Positions 34,039 to 43,964 are shown, counted from the first letter of the stretch. The stretch: DNA of 64,000 nt from Rhodospirillaceae bacterium (GCA_018666155.1 JABJAH010000011.1:62001-126000), one strand, 5' to 3'. Made by a program: numbers and translations. The notes: a model not told the origin generated them from the sequence alone.

Positions 34039-35757
34039 CTACTCGGCAGCTTGTTGTGTCTCGACGTATTTAGAAATATCGACATCGTCAATTTGATCGG
34101 GTCGGAGGAATTGTTCCGCATAGTCACGATAAGCACCCGACGTCAGGAACAGCTCGAATAATTCCGCATCAACGTGTTTGTCTTTCTTCATGAACCACAG
34201 GATTTTGACAGCCTCACTCAGCGTCTTCGCCTTTTTGTAAGGCCGATCGCCAGCAGTTAGGGCTTCAAAAATATCGGCAATCGCCATAATTCGAGCAGGG
34301 ATCGACATTTGATCAGCGGTCAGGCCTTTTGGATACCCAGTGCCATCCATTTTCTCGTGGTGACCGCCCGCATACTCAGACACTTGTCCCAACGTTTTCG
34401 GGAAGGGCATTTCCTCAAGCATCTCAATCGTCAGAACGATGTGATCATTGATCTTATTACGTTCATCATCGTTAAGGGTGCCGCGGGAAATGCAAAGGTT
34501 TCTGATTTCGCCTAAGTCATACTCTGCTTCGGAGTGCTCAGGCAGGTCGGCCAGCAATTGCTCCCACCCCTTAGGCGGTGGCGGCTGCTTCTCGATTAAT
34601 AGGGCGTCGGTCCACGACAAACCTAAGGTGCGGTCAAAGTTACGGTACCACTTTTGAGGCGCGATCTTTTTAACGCGATCTTGCTTTTCTTGAGGCAAGA
34701 ATTCGCCGCCAAGATTGGTCTCAGAAATGAACTCCCATTGTTCTTCGAGTTCTTTGCACCTGGCTTTAAATTTTTTCTTCTCCGCTTTTTCGTCCGCGCC
34801 TTTAGCGACGGCTTTCAGCATCTTGATTTCAGCATCACGGCGCAGAACTTCAAAGCGCATCCGCACTTCATGCACTCGGTCAAAAATCGTCTGTAACTTT
34901 GTCGCTTTGTCGACCACGTACTCTGGCGTCGTAACCTTGCCGATATCATGCAACCAAGCCGCAACGTGAAGTTCGTACCACTGCTTCTCGTTGAGTGCGA
35001 AGTCCTTAAAGGACCCTTCATTGGAGTCACTGCATTTCTGCGCCAGCATCTTGGTTAATTCAGGCACACGCTGACAATGGCCGCCTGTGTAGGGCGATTT
35101 GGCGTCAATGGCGTGGGCCATAACTTTGATCAAGCTATCCATCAACGCTTTTTGCGCTTCGATGAGCTGCTGATTATCGATGGCGACAGCAGCCTGGGAG
35201 GCCAGAGCCTCAACCAAACGCTGTACGCTCTTTGCAAAGGGTATGACGTTTTCTTTTTCGTCGTCCTGCGCGTTGATCAGCTGTAGAACACCAATCACTT
35301 CTTCGGAGTAATTCTTTAGCGGGATCGTCAAAAATGACTTCGATCGATAGCCGGTGCCCTCGTCGAATTTTTTGGTGCCCGAGAAATCATATCCCTCTGC
35401 CTCATAGGCATCTTCAATATTAATGGCATCACCGGTTAAGGCAGCCGCAGTCGCAACATTATTGTAGTTCGCTTCGCCGGTCTCGGGATTGTACATCTGC
35501 AATGGCGGGAACGGGATCGGAACACCCGTTGTGCCGCCCATGGCAATATTGAGGGTGGCGTTGCGGACAATCTGGAACGATAGCGTACCGCCATCTCCAC
35601 CCAAATAGAGCGTGCCGCCATCGGCATTAGTTAAATCTACGGCTTCAAGCAAGATGCGCTCGGTCAGACGATCATGGTCATGCTCTGCCGAGAGCGCGAT
35701 TCCAAGCTCGATGAGCTGCTCAAACCCTCTAGACGATGTGGATACAGCTTCAGACAC
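34039..35757 (-). CDS. GAF + HD-GYP domain protein with long insertion (c-di-GMP phosphodiesterase-like)
   Basis: The 572-residue protein has an N-terminal GAF sensor domain (about residues 10-185; G-G-T-L-Y, G-V-L-Q-L-I-N-A) and an HD-GYP domain with H-D-I-G-K at about residue 268 and H-H-E-K-M-D-G-T-G-Y-P at about 465. About 130 extra residues separate the two halves, including a charged coiled-coil stretch (E-K-A-E-K-K-K-F-K-A-R). HD-GYP enzymes hydrolyse cyclic di-GMP; catalytic residues appear intact. The start is GTG 35757. It is cytosolic, with no membrane segment, and no cyclase is adjacent. Confidence 0.88.
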   Translation of the reverse strand: MSEAVSTSSRGFEQLIELGIALSAEHDHDRLTERILLEAVDLTNADGGTLYLGGDGGTLSFQIVRNATLNIAMGGTTGVPIPFPPLQMYNPETGEANYNNVATAAALTGDAINIEDAYEAEGYDFSGTKKFDEGTGYRSKSFLTIPLKNYSEEVIGVLQLINAQDDEKENVIPFAKSVQRLVEALASQAAVAIDNQQLIEAQKALMDSLIKVMAHAIDAKSPYTGGHCQRVPELTKMLAQKCSDSNEGSFKDFALNEKQWYELHVAAWLHDIGKVTTPEYVVDKATKLQTIFDRVHEVRMRFEVLRRDAEIKMLKAVAKGADEKAEKKKFKARCKELEEQWEFISETNLGGEFLPQEKQDRVKKIAPQKWYRNFDRTLGLSWTDALLIEKQPPPPKGWEQLLADLPEHSEAEYDLGEIRNLCISRGTLNDDERNKINDHIVLTIEMLEEMPFPKTLGQVSEYAGGHHEKMDGTGYPKGLTADQMSIPARIMAIADIFEALTAGDRPYKKAKTLSEAVKILWFMKKDKHVDAELFELFLTSGAYRDYAEQFLRPDQIDDVDISKYVETQQAAE

Positions 35758-36118
35758 GTTTAACCGCTACCCTACTACCCAATAGCGGACTGTCGACGAC
35801 ACCCGCGCTCCAAAAAACCAAAATAGTATGGACCAAATACAATGCCAAGTCTTTGTCAGCCAAGCCTTTTCTGGACTGAGACTCTATCGGGTCGTCATTC
35901 TACCCACGGTTTCACCCTGACCTGATCATACATGATCCCGGGCACTGAAGGCACGCAATAAAAGCTATATTACGATGGGATATCTACCTTTAAGTGCATA
36001 ACCACGGTCGCGGGCGCCCGAGAATCTTGACGCCTGGCGGGCCTGACCGTTAAGCCAGCGGACTAGATCGTTAGCATGCCCGCGCAGCACCCCCCTCAAC
36101 CAATTGCAGAATTGCCAA
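35758..36118. other. 361-base divergent intergenic region
   Basis: The gap between the HD-GYP gene (minus) and the ubiD-like gene (plus) has no convincing gene or RNA. It holds an inverted repeat CCGCTA / TAGCGG (35764-35769 with 35783-35788) near the HD-GYP start and a stronger palindrome at 35924-35937. It probably carries the promoters of both genes. Confidence 0.6.
35924..35937. promoter_or_regulatory. Palindrome GATCAT-AC-ATGATC, candidate operator
   Basis: A perfect 6-2-6 inverted repeat lies in the middle of the divergent gap, about 170-180 bases from each start codon. It could be a protein-binding site; no regulator gene is adjacent. Confidence 0.35.
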
Positions 36119-37636
36119 ATGCCGTTTGCCTCCCTACGCGATTTCATCGACCGCCTTGAGCAAGATGGCCAATTGGCGCGCATAACCGCGCCAGTTTCTC
36201 CACACCTGGAGATGACCGAAATCCAGACCCGCGTCCTAGCGGAGGGCGGCCCAGCACTGCTGTTCGAGAATGTGGTGCGGGACGATGGTACGGCCTATGG
36301 CACATCAGTCCTGTCCAACCTATTTGGCACCGTCGAACGGGTGGCATGGGGCATGGATCGCAAACCAGAACAACTCCGTGAAATTGGCGAGACGTTGGCC
36401 TTCCTCAAGCAACCAGAGCCGCCGGGTGGATGGCGAGAAGCAATGGAAATGCTCCCGTTGCTTAAAACCGTCATGGCGATGAAGCCACGGACTGTGTCCA
36501 AAGCACCCTGCCAAGAGGTTGTGTTGACGGGCGATGACATTGATCTCAACCAACTGCCGATCCAGACCTGTTGGCCAGGTGAACCTGCGCCATTGATCAC
36601 CTGGCCCCTCGTCGTCACCAACGGCCCAGGCGGCGACAAACGGGATGTCACCAATCTCGGTATCTACCGCATGCAGGTAACGGGCAAAGACAAGACTTTG
36701 ATGCGCTGGTTAAAGCATCGTGGCGGAGCCGGGCAATATGACCGCTGGAAAGACATTAAGGCCGAGCCGCTTCCAGCAGCAGCCGTCATCGGCGCCGACC
36801 CGGGAACACTATTGGCCGCCGTCACGCCCGTGCCCGACACCTTGTCAGAATATCAATTCGCTGGGCTGTTGCGTGGCCGCAAAGTTGATTTGGTCGACTG
36901 CAAAACAATTCCGCTTCAGGTCCCAGCAGAAGCCGAGATCGTGCTTGAAGGGCACGTGATGTTGGATGAGTTCGGCGACGAGGGCCCCTATGGGGATCAC
37001 ACCGGCTACTACAATGCCGTCGAGCGGTTCCCGGTGTTCAAAATCTCCGCCATCACAATGCGGAAGAATCCGATTTACCTCTCCACATATACGGGCCGAC
37101 CACCCGATGAACCGAGCATTCTTGGCGAAGCGCTGAACGAAGTTTTCATCCCACTTTTGATTCAACAGTTCCCCGAGATCGTCGACTTCTGGTTGCCGCC
37201 GGAAGGCTGCAGCTATCGCATCGCCGTGGTCAGTATGAAGAAGTCATACGCCGGTCATGCCAAGCGCGTGATGATGGGCGTTTGGAGTTTCTTGCGCCAA
37301 TTTATCTACACGAAGTTCGTCATCGTGGTGGACGACGATATCAACGCCCGCGACTGGAAAGATGTCATGTGGGCGATTTCTACCCGCATGGACCCAGCCC
37401 GCGACATTACGGTGATCGAGAACACCCCGATCGACTACTTAGACTTCGCGTCACCAGAACCCGGCCTTGGTGGGAAGTTGGGGCTGGATGCAACGACCAA
37501 AATTCCACCCGAGACCCACCGACCTTGGGGTGAGAAAATTCGCATGGCCGACGATATTGTCGACCTAGTGACAAAGAAATGGACTGAATACGGCCTGCCC
37601 GGCAGCGGCGCGCCGATTTGGAAAGACAAAGATTAA
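36119..37636 (+). CDS. UbiD family decarboxylase
   Basis: The 505-residue protein starts at ATG 36119 ([13 protein letters not shown]). The UbiD signature [12 protein letters not shown] lies near residues 286-297, with the acidic catalytic residues just before it, and the C-terminal region contains [12 protein letters not shown]. UbiD enzymes use prenylated FMN to decarboxylate aromatic or unsaturated acids. ubiA at 31.5 kb suggests 3-octaprenyl-4-hydroxybenzoate decarboxylase of ubiquinone synthesis, but aromatic-acid paralogs look alike. No ubiX (cofactor synthesis) is in the window. pmbA follows 14 bases downstream. Confidence 0.9.
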   Translation: MPFASLRDFIDRLEQDGQLARITAPVSPHLEMTEIQTRVLAEGGPALLFENVVRDDGTAYGTSVLSNLFGTVERVAWGMDRKPEQLREIGETLAFLKQPEPPGGWREAMEMLPLLKTVMAMKPRTVSKAPCQEVVLTGDDIDLNQLPIQTCWPGEPAPLITWPLVVTNGPGGDKRDVTNLGIYRMQVTGKDKTLMRWLKHRGGAGQYDRWKDIKAEPLPAAAVIGADPGTLLAAVTPVPDTLSEYQFAGLLRGRKVDLVDCKTIPLQVPAEAEIVLEGHVMLDEFGDEGPYGDHTGYYNAVERFPVFKISAITMRKNPIYLSTYTGRPPDEPSILGEALNEVFIPLLIQQFPEIVDFWLPPEGCSYRIAVVSMKKSYAGHAKRVMMGVWSFLRQFIYTKFVIVVDDDINARDWKDVMWAISTRMDPARDITVIENTPIDYLDFASPEPGLGGKLGLDATTKIPPETHRPWGEKIRMADDIVDLVTKKWTEYGLPGSGAPIWKDKD

Positions 37637-37650
37637 GTTTGGAGAACAGA

Positions 37651-38991
37651 GTGTCCGACGAGTCCCTTAACGTACTGAACGATCTTATTGCCAAAGCCAA
37701 GACAGCCGGGGCGGATGCCGCGGATGCCATTTTGGCCGATGGGGAATCGACTTCCGTGACCTATCGCCTCGGTGAACTTGAACAACTTGAACATTCTGAA
37801 GGGGGCGACATCGGCTTGCGGGTCTTGGTCGGCAAAAAACAGGCGATCGTATCCTCCTCCGATCGATCCCCGGAAGCGCTGTCGGAATTGGTCGACCGTG
37901 CCGTCGCCATGGCTAAAACCGTGCTCGACGATGATCTGCTCGGCCTCGCAGACCCTGACCAGTTGGCAACGAACCTACCTGACCTCGACATGTGCGATCC
38001 GGATGACATTACAACGGAAACCCTGATTGAGGCGGCTCGCACCTGTGAAGACGCCGCCCGCGCCGTTAAAGGCGTCACCAATTCAGAGGGCGCCCAGGCG
38101 AACTGGGGGCGCTCCCGCGTCGCCATCGCAGCAAGCAATGGGTTTCAGCGCGCCTATGAGAGCACCGGTGGATCGTTCTCTGCGTCCGTTCTGGCTGGGG
38201 ACGTGGAAACGGGCATGGAGACTGACTACGAGTACACCTCGGCTGTCTACGCCAAAGACTTTAAGTCGCCCGAAGAGGTCGGTCGGACCGCGGGGGACCG
38301 TGCCGTGCGCAAACTGGGCGCCCGCAAAGTTAAGAGCGGCAAATTCCCGGTGGTGTTTGAATCAAGAGCCGCACGAGGCTTAGTCAGCCACTTCCTTGGG
38401 GCCATAAATGGCAGCGCCGTCGCGCGTGGCACCACGTTCCTCAAAGACAGCATGGACAGCGCAGTCTTCAATGACAGCATCACCATAGTCGAAGACCCGC
38501 ATCGGGCTCGCGGCATGCGCTCCAAGCCGTGCGATGCGGAAGGCCTGGCCAACACAAGCCGCAACCTTATCGATGCTGGCGTTCTAACAACTTGGATACT
38601 GGACTTGAGATCCGCCCGGAAGCTGGGGCTCACGCCGACAGGACATGCCAGCCGAGGGCCATCGTCTCCACCTTCACCGTCCGTCACCAACGTCAATGTC
38701 GTTGCGGGCGATCAGACGCCTGAGGAGCTGATCGGCGAAATCGAGAACGGGCTCTACGTCACCGATGCTTTTGGCCAAGGGGTCAACGGCGTGACGGGCG
38801 ATTACAGCCGCGGCGTCGGCGGTTTCTGGATCGAGAATGGTGAATTGGTTTACCCGGTGAATGAAATCACTATCGCCAGTAACTTGAAGGACATGTTCCT
38901 GACAATCACAGCCGCAAACGATTTAGAACTGAGCCGCGGCATCGATAGCCCAACCGTGCGCATCGACGGCATGAGTGTCGCTGGCAGCTAA
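37651..38991 (+). CDS. pmbA: TldD/PmbA family metalloprotease subunit (PmbA)
   Basis: From GTG 37651 (TTTGGAGA upstream) the protein has about 446 residues. The frame extends to a TTG at 37618 inside the ubiD-like gene, but that start lacks support. PmbA landmarks are S-V-T-Y-R-L-G-E-L-E-Q-L-E near residue 35, G-L-R-V-L-V-G-K-K-Q-A, P-V-V-F-E-S-R-A-A-R-G-L and the C-terminal G-V-G-G-F-W-I-E-N-G-E. TldD-PmbA(TldE) complexes degrade unfolded or modified peptides. TldD is not in the window. It is the first gene of the conserved block reaching purD. Confidence 0.92.
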   Translation: MSDESLNVLNDLIAKAKTAGADAADAILADGESTSVTYRLGELEQLEHSEGGDIGLRVLVGKKQAIVSSSDRSPEALSELVDRAVAMAKTVLDDDLLGLADPDQLATNLPDLDMCDPDDITTETLIEAARTCEDAARAVKGVTNSEGAQANWGRSRVAIAASNGFQRAYESTGGSFSASVLAGDVETGMETDYEYTSAVYAKDFKSPEEVGRTAGDRAVRKLGARKVKSGKFPVVFESRAARGLVSHFLGAINGSAVARGTTFLKDSMDSAVFNDSITIVEDPHRARGMRSKPCDAEGLANTSRNLIDAGVLTTWILDLRSARKLGLTPTGHASRGPSSPPSPSVTNVNVVAGDQTPEELIGEIENGLYVTDAFGQGVNGVTGDYSRGVGGFWIENGELVYPVNEITIASNLKDMFLTITAANDLELSRGIDSPTVRIDGMSVAGS

Positions 38992-39059
38992 ACAGAGACT
39001 GCAAAGCAGACGGGCTCGTGGTCAACGGCGATGTGAACTAGTCGCCAGGTCAAGATGCC

Positions 39060-39419
39060 TCAATCACCAGTCATGTCGTTCATACCGCCCATGGATTTTT
39101 CGACACCCTTCTTTTGACTCTCCATGGCTTTGGCAGCCTCGTCGGCCATCTTTTTCATACTTTCTATGACGTCGTTTCTCGCCGCGTCGACTTCGGTATT
39201 CATTCTAATTTGCTTCGGCGTCGATTGATTACTCCGCCGCACCGGTGACGCCGTAGCGACAGCAGGTGCATCCTTAACGACCTCACGAGAGTCCTCAGCC
39301 CCGGCGTCGACCGCACCGTCGACCTCAGCATCGTTGCTCGTGCTCAGGCCGTATACCAGTGCGGCCAATAGTGCCGCCCCAACGATAACAACCCAAGTTG
39401 ACCCTTTGCTCTCAGCCAT
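39060..39419 (-). CDS. Small membrane-anchored protein, function unknown
   Basis: The 119-residue protein has one N-terminal membrane segment (W-V-V-I-V-G-A-A-L-L-A-A-L-V-Y-G-L), an Asp/Ala/Val-rich linker, and a charged, Met- and Lys-rich C-terminal helix (V-I-E-S-M-K-K-M-A-D-E-A-A-K-A-M) that may form a coiled coil. No family is recognised. It sits where cysQ usually lies in related genomes, on the opposite strand. Confidence 0.6.
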   Translation of the reverse strand: MAESKGSTWVVIVGAALLAALVYGLSTSNDAEVDGAVDAGAEDSREVVKDAPAVATASPVRRSNQSTPKQIRMNTEVDAARNDVIESMKKMADEAAKAMESQKKGVEKSMGGMNDMTGD

Positions 39420-39553
39420 AACCGTCGCCCCTATGGTTCATCAAATCACACGCGACCCGAAACATCGCGATCACGCACGGGTATCAATTTAAGACTTTAA
39501 ACTATAATGACCTAAGATATGTTCGACACGTCCTTAGGAGCGGTATCGCTGTC

Positions 39554-40279
39554 ATGAAACGCCTGCGCAAGGCTCTGTTTCGTAATCCTGCCGTGCAGAG
39601 CGTTCTTGGCGCTCTTGCCGCCAGCTATGTCTGGTTGGTTCGGGTGACAAGTCGCTGGGTTGATGAAAACCGGGACGCGACGGTCGACGCCTGGGCTGGA
39701 TCTGAGCCAGTGATTATCGCGTTTTGGCATAACCGCCTCTTCCTCATGCCCTATTGCTGGCCCTCTCAAGAACCGTTTCACATGCTGATTTCGTCTCACG
39801 CAGACGGACGTCTCATTTCTAAAACCGTGTCGTGGTTCAATATTTCTACGGTGACAGGCTCAAGTTCCAAAGGCGGGACTCAGGCCACTCGGGAACTTGT
39901 CCGGCTTCTTAAAGCGGGAACAAGCGTCGGAATCACACCTGATGGACCGCGCGGGCCGCGCATGCGGGCGGGAGACGGTGCGATAGCTCTGGCCAAATTA
40001 TCCGGTGCGACAATTGTGCCCGCCGCCGTTGCAACGGGCGGACGGCGGCTCTTATCAACATGGGACAAACTCATTGTCCCGCTCCCTTTTACTCGGGGTG
40101 CTCGGGTCTGGGGAACGCCCATCACCGTGCCCAAAGACTGCACTTCCGAAAATCTCGCCCAGCTGCGAGATACGCTCGAAGACTCACTGATTGCCGTGAG
40201 CAATCGGGCAGATGCATTGGTTGGGCAAACGACAATCCCACCGGCTGACGCGGGTGAAGGTCATCATGCGCGCGCCTGA
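39554..40279 (+). CDS. DUF374 lysophospholipid acyltransferase-family protein
   Basis: The 241-residue protein has F-W-H-N-R-L-F-L-M-P at about residues 58-67, S-S-H-A-D-G-R-L-I-S, G-S-S-S-K-G-G and V-G-I-T-P-D-G-P-R-G-P-R-M, all typical of DUF374 (LPLAT superfamily) proteins. The H-x4-D-like active site is S-H-A-D-G-R. It probably transfers an acyl chain in lipid A or phospholipid metabolism at the inner membrane. It overlaps lpxK by 14 bases, supporting a lipid A role. Confidence 0.9.
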   Translation: MKRLRKALFRNPAVQSVLGALAASYVWLVRVTSRWVDENRDATVDAWAGSEPVIIAFWHNRLFLMPYCWPSQEPFHMLISSHADGRLISKTVSWFNISTVTGSSSKGGTQATRELVRLLKAGTSVGITPDGPRGPRMRAGDGAIALAKLSGATIVPAAVATGGRRLLSTWDKLIVPLPFTRGARVWGTPITVPKDCTSENLAQLRDTLEDSLIAVSNRADALVGQTTIPPADAGEGHHARA

Positions 40280-41240
40280 TTTTTGGAAAACGGAAGGGCC
40301 GCTAGTTAAAGCCCTCACCCCATTCGGAAAGCTTTACGGGGCCGTTACGGCTTGGCGGCTCAAACATGCCGCGGCTGACAGTATATCGGTGCCAGTGATT
40401 TCTGTCGGCAACCTCACCGTCGGCGGCACAGGCAAGACGCCGGTTGTGCGGGATCTAGTAAAACGCCTCAAAGACCATGGCCATCGCCCAGCGGTAGTGT
40501 TGCGCGGGTATGGTGGACGTATCAAAGGCCCGCTCCGGGTCGACACTGAGGTCCATGCCGCACTAGACGTAGGCGACGAGGCCTTGCTCCACGCGCGAGA
40601 CGGCGCAACGTGGGTCGCGCGCAGACGCGCCGAGGGTGCCAAGGCGGCTGTGTCAGATGGCGCGACTGTTGTCGTGCTCGATGATGCCCACCAACACACC
40701 AGCCTGAAGAAGGATTACGCCCTTCTCGTTGTCGATGGCGTCGTGGGTTTCGGGAATCATCGCATTCTTCCCGCCGGGCCTTTGCGTGAAGATGTTCGGG
40801 CCGGATTGGCGCGGGCTGACGGTGTCATCGTTTTAGGGAGAGATGAAACAGACTTGGCCAACCGTTTGCCAGGCACCCTAGCGCTCGCGGCTGGCACGCT
40901 CGAGGCCGAAGCTGAATCGGTTCATCTTCATGGCCGCAAGGTTGTTGCCTTTGCCGGACTCGGCCGTCCACAAAAATTCTTCGACACACTGGCCGATCTA
41001 GGAGCTGTCGTAGTGGCGACGCACCCTTTCGATGATCATCACCTATACAAGCCCGCAGACATTCAAACGATTTTAGATGAAGCCTTCGGGCTTGATGCCT
41101 TGCCCGTTACCACTGAGAAAGACGCCATGCGGTTAACACTGGACCAACGTCAACAGGTTAACGTACTGCGCGTGGCCGTCCGCTATAAAAACCCAGCCAT
41201 CATCGATAATTTATTGCGGGATGTCTTGTCCAGCCGGTAG
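40266..41240 (+). CDS. lpxK: Tetraacyldisaccharide 4'-kinase
   Basis: From ATG 40266 (GAAGGT upstream) the protein has 324 residues. The P-loop V-G-G-T-G-K-T-P-V-V lies at about residues 51-60, D-D-A-H-Q-H near 140, and L-P-A-G-P-L-R-E near 165, with the C-terminal V-T-T-E-K-D-A-M-R-L. LpxK adds the 4'-phosphate to the lipid A precursor at the inner membrane. The frame upstream to 40212 is only overlap with the DUF374 gene. The end overlaps the convergent M23 gene by 30 bases. waaA, usually next to it in relatives, is absent here. Confidence 0.95.
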   Translation: MRAPDFWKTEGPLVKALTPFGKLYGAVTAWRLKHAAADSISVPVISVGNLTVGGTGKTPVVRDLVKRLKDHGHRPAVVLRGYGGRIKGPLRVDTEVHAALDVGDEALLHARDGATWVARRRAEGAKAAVSDGATVVVLDDAHQHTSLKKDYALLVVDGVVGFGNHRILPAGPLREDVRAGLARADGVIVLGRDETDLANRLPGTLALAAGTLEAEAESVHLHGRKVVAFAGLGRPQKFFDTLADLGAVVVATHPFDDHHLYKPADIQTILDEAFGLDALPVTTEKDAMRLTLDQRQQVNVLRVAVRYKNPAIIDNLLRDVLSSR

Positions 41241-42041
41241 AGCCGACATGACGGTTTGAGGGTCCAGCTTGGCGCCGTACCAGGAAATTCCAAAGTGGAG
41301 GTGAGGCCCATTGGTGCGGCCAGTCATTCCAATCGCACCGATCTGCTCGCCTTGTCGTATCCGCTGACCTTGTGCGACGGCAATTTCACTCATGTGGATA
41401 TAAACAGAATCAAGTCCGAACCCATGATCGATCATCACTGTCTTGCCGGTGAGTATCATGCCGTCGTGAACCAAACTCACGACACCATCAGCTGTCGCTA
41501 AGACTGGGGTACCCGTCGGCGCAGCGATATCGAGGCCGGAATGAGGGGAGCGCGGCCGCCCGTTGAGAATACGTTGGCTGCCGAAGACACCTGAGATTCG
41601 CCCTTGGGCGGGCTGCAAAAACCCAGTCTCAAAAAATGGCACCGGCTCGGTGCGGTTGCGAGCGGCGACAATCATGCCACCCTCAGCGCGAATACGTTTT
41701 ACGGTTTCGGGATTAGGCGTCACCGTATTCTGCGGCAATCCATCAACGCGTTCGATGAGCCAGTCGCGGGGGCCTACGGAAACAACTTGGGTCGTTTCCA
41801 CACCATCGCTGGTGCGCATAGCCAATGTGGCAGAGGTTTTGGCGTCCCGGTCCAATCCAAAGACGAAGCGACCAGTATTCGATACTGAAACTGCACGGCC
41901 ATCGATCGTAACGCTTGTTCCTGGCGCGACAGACCCGACAACAATCCCGCCCTGCTCAAGACGTCCGCGCAACGCTATAGGATCAGCAACGGCGGATGTG
42001 ATGCACAGATACAATCCAACGCAGGCAACGAGAAAACGCAT
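41211..42041 (-). CDS. Exported M23-family peptidase (murein hydrolase type)
   Basis: The protein (276 residues from ATG 42041) has a signal peptide (F-L-V-A-C-V-G-L-Y-L-C-I-T-S-A-V-A) and a C-terminal LytM/M23 domain. The domain has H-S-G-L-D-I-A-A-P-T-G-T-P-V-L-A, the zinc-site pattern H-x3-D, and G-P-H-L-H-F-G-I-S near residue 255. M23 enzymes cut peptidoglycan cross-links in the periplasm. Its ATG overlaps the stop of xseA, so it is translated with it. The middle part (about residues 30-110) is a beta-rich domain. Confidence 0.93.
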   Translation of the reverse strand: MRFLVACVGLYLCITSAVADPIALRGRLEQGGIVVGSVAPGTSVTIDGRAVSVSNTGRFVFGLDRDAKTSATLAMRTSDGVETTQVVSVGPRDWLIERVDGLPQNTVTPNPETVKRIRAEGGMIVAARNRTEPVPFFETGFLQPAQGRISGVFGSQRILNGRPRSPHSGLDIAAPTGTPVLATADGVVSLVHDGMILTGKTVMIDHGFGLDSVYIHMSEIAVAQGQRIRQGEQIGAIGMTGRTNGPHLHFGISWYGAKLDPQTVMSALPAGQDIPQ

Positions 42042-43492
42042 CAAAGAAAACTCCCTTGTCGACCGTCCGGCTTACCGCCGGTCTTCGATTTAGGTTTAGG
42101 AGCGGACTTTGGAGATTCCGTGGCGGTAGGCCGGGATTCTCCCTCGCCAACCGTAACGCCAACAGCGCCATCACTGAACTCAACCTGCCAAGGCGCTCCG
42201 GCTGACGCGCCTGCGGCTACGGTAATGGGGGTGCCGTTTCGATCTTTGACCAAGGCGTAGCCGCGTTCGAGGACTCGCTTGGGCGACACAGACTCAAGCC
42301 GTGTCCCTAAACCGTCCAGGCGCTCACCGGTGCGATCCGTTGATCGCCGAAGGGCAGTGCTGAGTCGGTCCGACCAATCGGATATCAGGTCATCGTAACG
42401 CGTAACGTCGCGGACGAGATGGGTCGGTTTGAGACCGGCCGCAATGACCGACAGGTCCTGGCCTTTCGCGGCTAGAAGGCGGGCGGGACCGGTTCCCAAC
42501 CGCTCGGACAAGCCATCAAGATCCTGCTGTTTTTGCTCGACCACTTGGGTCAGGTTAGGCAACCCACGTGCCAGGCCAGCGACCTGCAAGGTGTTTTCCG
42601 ACAACAAGCGATTGACTGCCTGGCCAAGACGCACGCCGCTCTCTTGCACCTGAGAGATCAACTCTAACCGCACGGGCACAGCAATTTCAGCGGCAGCAGT
42701 GGGCGTCGGTGCGCGACGATCAGAAGCGAAATCGATCAGTGTGGTATCGGTCTCGTGACCGACCGCAGAGATCAGGGGGATTCGAGAGTCAGCGGCGGCA
42801 CGAACAACGACTTCTTCATTAAAGGCCCACAAATCTTCTAACGACCCGCCGCCGCGCGCGACGATCAGCAAATCAGGCCGCGGGATGGCGCCGCCGTCAG
42901 GTAGCGCATTGAAACCGTTAATCGCCGCCGCGATCTCAGAGGCTGAACCTTCGCCCTGGACCCTTACGGGCCATAAAAGCACGCGACGGGGGAAGCGATC
43001 TTGGAGTCGATGCAAAATATCCCGAATTACGGCTCCGGTGGGCGAGGTAACCACACCAATGACTTCTGGTAGTCGCGGCAGAGCTTGTTTGCGATCTTCG
43101 GCGAACAAACCTTCGGCCGCCAACGCCTTGCGACGTTCTTCGAGCAACTTAAGAAGCGCGCCCTCGCCTGCCAGCTCAAAACTCTCAATGATGATTTGGT
43201 AGGAGGATCTGCCGGGATAAGTGGTCAGCCGGCCCGAGGCGATGACTTCCATCCCTTCTTCAGGGCGATGGGCGAGCTTCGCCATACTGCCGCGCCAGAT
43301 TATCGCGTCAATAACGGCGGACTCATCTTTGAGCCGCATATAACAATGACCAGAGGCGGCGACCTTGGGCTGAGAAATTTCACCGCGAATACGGACGTAG
43401 CCGAAAGCATCCTCAACCGTTCGCTTGAGGGCGTTGGACACCTCGGAGACGGTGAACTCAGGAACATTCATGGGCGGCAATCGATCAGCCAT
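42041..43492 (-). CDS. xseA: Exodeoxyribonuclease VII large subunit
   Basis: The 483-residue protein has an N-terminal OB-fold (about residues 8-105; V-R-I-R-G-E-I-S-Q-P-K) and the XseA catalytic domain: V-I-G-V-V-T-S-P-T-G-A-V-I-R-D-I at about residues 140-155, A-R-G-G-G-S-L-E-D-L-W-A-F-N-E and S-A-V-G-H-E-T-D. The C-terminal tail is low-complexity and Lys/Pro-rich. It degrades single-stranded DNA with XseB, whose gene is not in the window. It is divergent from purD across a hypothetical gene, as in other alphaproteobacteria. Confidence 0.96.
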   Translation of the reverse strand: MADRLPPMNVPEFTVSEVSNALKRTVEDAFGYVRIRGEISQPKVAASGHCYMRLKDESAVIDAIIWRGSMAKLAHRPEEGMEVIASGRLTTYPGRSSYQIIIESFELAGEGALLKLLEERRKALAAEGLFAEDRKQALPRLPEVIGVVTSPTGAVIRDILHRLQDRFPRRVLLWPVRVQGEGSASEIAAAINGFNALPDGGAIPRPDLLIVARGGGSLEDLWAFNEEVVVRAAADSRIPLISAVGHETDTTLIDFASDRRAPTPTAAAEIAVPVRLELISQVQESGVRLGQAVNRLLSENTLQVAGLARGLPNLTQVVEQKQQDLDGLSERLGTGPARLLAAKGQDLSVIAAGLKPTHLVRDVTRYDDLISDWSDRLSTALRRSTDRTGERLDGLGTRLESVSPKRVLERGYALVKDRNGTPITVAAGASAGAPWQVEFSDGAVGVTVGEGESRPTATESPKSAPKPKSKTGGKPDGRQGSFL

Positions 43493-43514
43493 AACGAAAT
43501 GGGCCTACGCTTAG

Positions 43515-43964
43515 CTAATCTTTGTAAACATAAACAACGAGGGTGGCCGAGCGAATACGACCCTCCTCATTTCCACCGTCCAGATCACCAATGTAGGCAT
43601 CAACGCGTTGATGGTGGCGCTTAATTTGGTGCAATTTCTCGATCGCATCTTTACGCAAATTACCGATTTCACCGTGCTCAGTAGTGACGCGGGCACTATC
43701 GACTCCCCCCGGCCCACCATCAACAAACTCAATGGTGACGTGGGTGCCTTCTCTACACTTAGCAATCGCTTCCTGACGGGAAGAATGATCATCGTTCAAT
43801 TGGGTCTCACCAACCACCGGCCAGACCAGCTCTTCAATAGTGTCGCCATGGGGTGGCGCTAGGGCCTCGGACAGAACACTCTCGTTCTCTTCACGGTGAC
43901 GCAACCAAGCGCGCGCTATAAAAAACAGGGCAAGCAACGCGATAACCCATACGAGGAGGCTCAT
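43515..43964 (-). CDS. Membrane-anchored protein with a possible HIRAN-like domain
   Basis: The 149-residue protein has an N-terminal membrane segment (L-L-V-W-V-I-A-L-L-A-L-F-F-I-A) followed by a basic stop (R-A-W-L-R-H-R-E). The remainder recalls a HIRAN domain: V-V-G-E-T-Q-L-N at about residue 50, then E-F-V-D-G-G-P-G-G-V-D-S-A-R-V, G-E-I-G-N-L-R-K-D and the C-terminal L-V-V-Y-V-Y. HIRAN domains bind DNA ends or modified proteins; a membrane-anchored copy would be unusual. The assignment is tentative. Confidence 0.55.
   Translation of the reverse strand: MSLLVWVIALLALFFIARAWLRHREENESVLSEALAPPHGDTIEELVWPVVGETQLNDDHSSRQEAIAKCREGTHVTIEFVDGGPGGVDSARVTTEHGEIGNLRKDAIEKLHQIKRHHQRVDAYIGDLDGGNEEGRIRSATLVVYVYKD

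Noticed and set aside
35965-36183. 72-codon minus-strand frame in the ubiD upstream gap
   Set aside because: Arg/Trp-rich, no ribosome-binding site and overlapping the start of the ubiD-like gene.
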